Shown here: piece after piece, positions 40,001 through 46,656 of the stretch | Layout: every line of letters begins with the position of its first letter | Position numbering within the stretch: position 1 is the first letter of the stretch | Assembly (NCBI GenBank): GCA_012295275.1 | Contig: CM022665.1 | Location: 13,906,476 to 13,970,475 of the forward strand | Reading direction: 5' to 3' | Source: Chrysomallon squamiferum | Lineage: Eukaryota; Mollusca; Gastropoda; Neomphalida; Peltospiridae | DNA length: 64,000 bases | Translations under genes and position numbers: made by a program | Notes under the pieces: generated by a model | What the model was told of the DNA's origin: nothing | The model's database searches: none | Seen by the model: only the letters and a program-made list of their open reading frames with translations

Positions 40001-42402
40001 ACAGTTTTCAGTTCGTACATTTTTTTCTCTTTCTGTTTCTTAATATATTCGGAAATAAAATATTTTTGTTATTTATTTATTTATTTATTTATTTTACACA
40101 AGGTTGACTTCTGGAGGTACAGGTTTTCCAATCAGGTTGTTTTTGACTAATGAGAATGGATATTACTTGGATATCAGCCTATACAGGGAAGTCACTGACC
40201 CTAGAACAGGACAGGTAATTTTTGAATCAATTATTTACTTTCTTCTGTGTGAAACAATTCATGCTGATGCATGATGTAATGTACCTACATTGTTTTATAA
40301 TTGCTGACGGCAAATTCTTTATATTTTGTCAGGTTATGTTTCAAGCATATGGGGCCAAACAGGGACCACTGCATGGACTGCTTATCAGTAGTCCCTACTT
40401 GACAAAGGACCATATGCAGCTAAAACGTTACCAGGCTCAATCCCAAGGCACAACTTATGTGTATGATTTCCCTGAGATGTTCCGACAGGTAATATTACTC
40501 ATTACATGTTAATACATATATATATATATAATGTGTTTAATGTAAGTTACATCTTTTGTAATGTTGTCAGTTTTAAATTGGCTACTAGTCAGTTCAATTT
40601 GTTTTTGTCAAAAACTGTTTTGGAATAAGGGGTAAGAAAATAAATTCTGAATTTATATATTCAAGAACCATGCCTGTAGTATGAGTAAAATTTGGAACAG
40701 TCCATGTGTTTATAGCAACGATTTTTTCCAAATCCATGCCTACAGCTTGTGTAGCATTTTGGCACAATTACTGACCTAATTACTGGGTTGTATTTATCAG
40801 CTTCATATATTATAAGTGTTTATTTCATATACAAAGGAAGTTATATTTCACACTTAAGTCTTGTTTTCAATACAAAACAGTGATGTAATTTGTGGAGAGT
40901 TAGTTACAGAAATAAGAGAAAGTTGTGGTTAGTTCCAGGGTATGAGCTAAAGCTGCTCATCATTGAGGCTAGGTGTTGACCACTGTCCACCAAGGCTTGT
41001 TAAAAAAAGAAATTATGTTTTGTATTACCTAACACAACTTTAAAATATAATCTTATAATCTAATCAATGTTTTTTGTTCAGGCATTGATAAAGTTGTGGA
41101 AGGAACACAAACACAGATATAAACTGGAGAATGATCCAATGCCATCCAGTGTGTTAAGTTTTGTAGAGTTAGTTCTAGACAGTCAAGGCAATGTCTGCAT
41201 GCAAAATAGACTACCTGGAGAAAATGAGGTAAGATAAGTCATAAAGAAACTATTTTTATTTATTTATTTATTTATTTATTTATATTACTGTTATATTTTT
41301 GGAAATTTACTGTGAATTTGGTTATTATTTTTTTTTTTTCAAAAGGATAATATATACAAATTTGTAAGTAATAGCATTTGTGTACATGTTTTGAGTGACT
41401 TGTATATGTGTGTGTTGGTGTTTGTGTATGTACACATGTTTTCTGTTGATTCAGTTCCTTAAAGAACAAAATTAGAATGTAATTTTCAGATTGGAAGTGT
41501 CTTCTGATTAAAGTGGTATTTTCAGATTGGGATGGTGGCATGGAAGATGACACTAAATACTCCAGAGTTTCCTGAAGGGAGAGATATCATTGTGATTTCT
41601 AATGACATGACTCACCGCAGTGGATCTTTCTCTGTTCAAGAGGACTTGCTCTTCAAGGCATTTTTGTTGAATTTCTGGCACAGATTATATCAATTTTAAT
41701 ATATTTGATACAGAGTAACAAACAATCAAAATTTAAAACTGCTTGTCTAAATTAAAGTAATTTAATATAGAATTTTACAGTGTGAAATATTTTTCATGTT
41801 TGTTGTTTTTCAATTACTTATGAATGTGATATGTAGATTCATGTTTTAAGAAGTTGTTAATAATTTAATGAATTATATATAAACAAAGAAAATATAAAAA
41901 AAAAAACATTTCTCAGTACACACACATACTAACACACATTTACTAACACACACACATATAGAGGAGTTAGTCAAAAGGTCTTGGATATAAATATGTAAAT
42001 TAAGACCTTCTGGCTCTAACCCATTGATACATAGTATTATTATTTTAGAGAACTTGTCATTAACATTTACACCATTCTTTCCATTTCAGAAAGCATCAGA
42101 GTTTGCCAGAAAACACAAAATACCTCGGATCTATTTGGCTGCTAACAGTGGAGCAAGGATAGGACTAGCTGAAGAAATTAAATATATGTTCAGGGTGGCA
42201 TGGGAAGATGACAATGATCCAGATAAAGTGAGTAGTCTTTTCTTATTGGTTGTTCTGCACATCACGTATAACTGGTTAAGTCAAGAAAAGCATTGATGGG
42301 TTGGTTAAAATTAATTTGATTTATCATTGTTCAGTACAGAACAGCCACATTGTAAATGCATTATATGGTTAATACAGATACTATTTATTGTTGTTGGTGT
42401 TG

Positions 42403-42439
<37 letters not shown>

Positions 42440-45400
42440 ATCAGGGATTCAAGTATTTATATCTAAGACCTGAAGATTTCAAGAAAGTGGGTGCTATGAA
42501 TTCTGTCCGAGCTGAGTTGATAGAGGATGAAGGAGAATCAAGATACAAAATTACAGACATCATTGGTATGTATTTGCACAGAATAAATATATGTACAGAA
42601 AAGTGACTGTATGGAGCTCTAACAGATAAATTTGTTTGGGATTTTTCATGAATGTTGTAGGCCTCTGACCTTAAAAGTGAATAAAGCATATTTATTTTAT
42701 TTATTTTTTAACTATTTTTTTTCTTCATAAATCTTAATATGATGATGAGAAATTTAAAGTACAGAGAGAGAAAAAAAGTTCAGTAGTCAGATATAACAAA
42801 GTTGTTTTTTTCTTCACCCATGCTAGCTTTACAGAATTACAGGAATATAACATTATTACCATTAATATCAAAGAATTAGGAAGTGTTATTGACATGCATT
42901 CATTCAGTGGTTACCTTAAACAGATGATAATCTGTAAAATTAGTTGTGAGTTATAAAATCATATTGTTTTGTTTTAGGAAAAGATGACGGACTTGGAGTG
43001 GAAAACTTGAAAGGATCTGGCATGATAGCAGGAGAGTCATCACAAGCCTACAATGAAATTATTACCATTAACCTGGTAATTGCTGATGTTGTTGTGATTT
43101 AATTACTCAGTTACCTTAATCTCCTTTATATGCATTTTGTAACTGAAATCCTGTTATGTGAAATTTATACAACAAAAGCAAATACTTTTTTTGACTTAAA
43201 TGAATACTGTTTTGAATAATGAAATATTTTATGGTGCAGTATGGTAGTGTTATTTTAATTTTCTTAATTACACTTGTTCATTTTATTTGCCTGTCTTTAT
43301 TTTATTTTTGACCTTTATTTCCAGGTGACATGTCGTGCTATTGGAATAGGAGCATACCTGGTTCGTCTTGGTCAGAGAACCATCCAGGTGGAAAACTCAC
43401 ACATCATTCTCACAGGATTTGGAGCACTGAATAAGGTTTTTTCTGAACTTTTAACAAACAGTATTTAAAAATCATTTAAAAAAAATTTAAATTTCATTTA
43501 TAATTAAAATCTGGTTCATTTCTTTTGAAAACTGGGATTTCATTGCATTTTTATGCTGATAATAATTTGTATGTGTTTTGCAGGTGTTGGGACGAGAGGT
43601 GTACACAAGTCACAGTCAGTTAGGAGGGGTACAGATAATGTTCAACAATGGGGTCACACACTCAGTTGTACCTGATGACTTTGAAGGAGTCTACAGAATT
43701 CTCAAATGGCTTGCTTACATGCCTGATGTATGTTATAACATCTATTAAAAATTCAAGTGAATAAACTTGAAGTCCTTGCTATATTTATAAATTAATGAAC
43801 TTTACCTGAATATAAAAATTAAAGATATATAATGTATCTTTTACTATCATTGTTTATTTAGAATATACTGGGCATTAAGAAGTCTTTTCTCTCTGTATTC
43901 AGAATGGATTAATTTAGAAAAGAAATGCACTGTATTAAAATAATCTTCATACATCTCTGAACATTATCATTTAAGGTTACTTGCTTTAACTTTTTCTCCA
44001 CTAACGAATAACATATGTTTTATACAGAAAAAGGGTGGCAGATTACCAATCACTGAACCCTATGACCCAGTAGAAAGAGATGTTGAATATGTTCCAACTA
44101 AAGCTCCATACGATGTACGCTGGATGTTAGCAGGTCGTTTTAGTCCAGGTAAACATCTTACAGTTTTACATTAATCAAAGTACTAGCCTAGACTTATGTA
44201 TTTTAAAGCAAGCTAAATATTTTCTTTTGAGTAAGTAACTGAAATGTTTTAATATATTAATAGTATTCTTATTTTCTAAACATTACTAGTCTCGGGCTTA
44301 ATTGGAAAATTCTAAACACATTTTGGACAGACTGACTAAGTAAATGCTTATTCCAGCTGAATGAATGTGTAGACAGAGATGTAAAGATAGGTTGCACAGA
44401 AATAGCTAGAAAAATCAAGGGCTCAGAAGGGAAGTTTTTGGTGAACTATTGATGAACAACACCACTACAGCAATGACAATAGGCCAAATTATTGAGTTTA
44501 GACTTTCTTCTTTTAACAGCCAGTTAATTCATTTGAAGTATACAAAATAACCAACATACTGCATTAACAGATGCAAATAGCTAAAAATTTCCATTTGAAG
44601 ATATCAGAGTAAATTATGTATTATTCTTTGACATGATGCTCATTTAATTACTTTGTTTTGTCAGAAACCAATTCCTGGCAGGCGGGATTCTTTGACAAAG
44701 ATTCTTGGGAAGAAATATTTCAACCCTGGGCTCAATCAGTTGTAACAGGAAGAGCCAGGTAATTACTAGGAGAGCTGTATTTTGTACATTTTCAAGCCAT
44801 GCATTCTTTTATACCAGTTTTGTTTCTTTCAGTGTGTACTTGTGTCAGAATATAACCTGCAAGGAAATGTTAAAAAAGTAAATAAATAAATAAAAAAGCA
44901 TTATTGATAATAAATTAAAATTTCTTGTGGACAGGTCCATGTGTTTATATTTTTACTTTCAGTCTTTTATATTTCTATTAAATTTTCATTAAACTGTCAA
45001 GTTTATTAATCTAATTTTTTTTTTATTCAACATTTACTCTGAAATGTTTTTTTGTTTTTGGTTTTTTTTAAAAGACTTGGTGGTATTCCAGTTGGTGTTG
45101 TAGCTGTCGAGACAAGAACTATGGAGTTAGTCATACCAGCTGATCCCGCCAATGTTGATTCAGAGTCTAAGGTTTGTAGTCTTAAATAATTTAGAGAGGT
45201 CATCGTTTCCTGAATAAAGGTGTTGTTTTATTTTATTTATTATTATTATTATTATTATTATAGTTTTGTTTTATTTCTTTATTTTTATTATTTTATCTTG
45301 TTTATGGTTTGTGTAAATGTTCAATATTTCCACAATTAATCAAATTTATTTAAACTTAAATATTAGGTTATGTAAACCAGAGTTAAAAATTATAAATTTT

Positions 45401-46611
45401 TTGTTCATGTTTGTACTGACTGTAAATACACCTTGTGATGAAAAACTAAGATGGAGAACAGTTCCTGTCCGGAATATTTTGATAACATGATATACACTAC
45501 AAGATTAATTTTTAAAATGAATATGTTGTGAAATGATCTTCAGTTTTTATTTGTTAATGAAAGCACAGAGAGCACAAATGTTCTTACTTACTTCATACTA
45601 TAAAAAAAAGTTTTAAGTAGTAAACATTTTTTTTTTTTTTTTAATAATCAGTGACATTCCTCAATAATTGTTTTTTGTTGTTGTTAATAATGATTTTTAA
45701 ATCAACATTTTATTTAATATTTTACAGTTCATTAATATATGATATCTCTGTTAAGACTGTAATGAATGTTTTTTTTACAGGTGATTCAACAAGCAGGACA
45801 GGTATGGTTTCCAGATTCAGCCTATAAGACAGCTCAAGCTATTATGGACTTCAACAGAGAAGAGCTTCCTCTTATTGTCTTTGCTAACTGGAGAGGTTTC
45901 TCTGGAGGAATGAAAGGTGTGTATTTAAGTGGAATGTGTATGTGGTTTTTCATCTGTAGAGTTTTGACCTTGAGAGAGTGTGTGTATGCAAGCACGTGTG
46001 TTTGCATGTGTATGTCAGTGTCTGTCTGTTGGGCTTTGACCTAGAGTATGTCTGCAAGTCCATCACTATGTTAATGTATATGGTGTATGTATGGTGTGTA
46101 TTTATGTGTGCCTGTACCAGTGTGTGTATTTTATATCCCAATGTTTTTTGTAATAATGAATGCAGAACATTAATTAAGAAACAGTAAATTTTATTACATA
46201 TAAACAAGATTTTAATTTCAGAATTATCAAATTATTTCGACTTTATTAATGTATTTATACATTTACCTCAAATAAATGAAGTATTTTTGCAGAGGTACAA
46301 CTACATATTTATATACAACTGTCTTTTCTTTTTCTTTTTTTCAGATATGTATGACCAGGTTCTGAAGTTTGGATCTTACATAGTGGACAGTCTGCGAGAC
46401 TACAAACAACCAGTGATTGTTTATATCCCACCACATGCAGAACTAAGGGGTGGAGCCTGGGTGGTGGTTGATCCTACCATCAACCCAGAACACATGGAAA
46501 TGTTTGCTGATCAGCTATGCAGGTAAGTTTCAGTTTTATAAATTATTGTAAACAAGATTTTTTATTATTAAATTATTATTATTGTTTTTCTTAATTTTTT
46601 TTTATTTTATT

Positions 46612-46656
<45 letters not shown>

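Noticed and set aside
45917-46100. GT/TG-rich open frames after ACC exon 49
   Set aside because: Continuation past the real donor into a TG-rich intron; no homology after GGMK and the conserved DMYDQ follows in exon 50.
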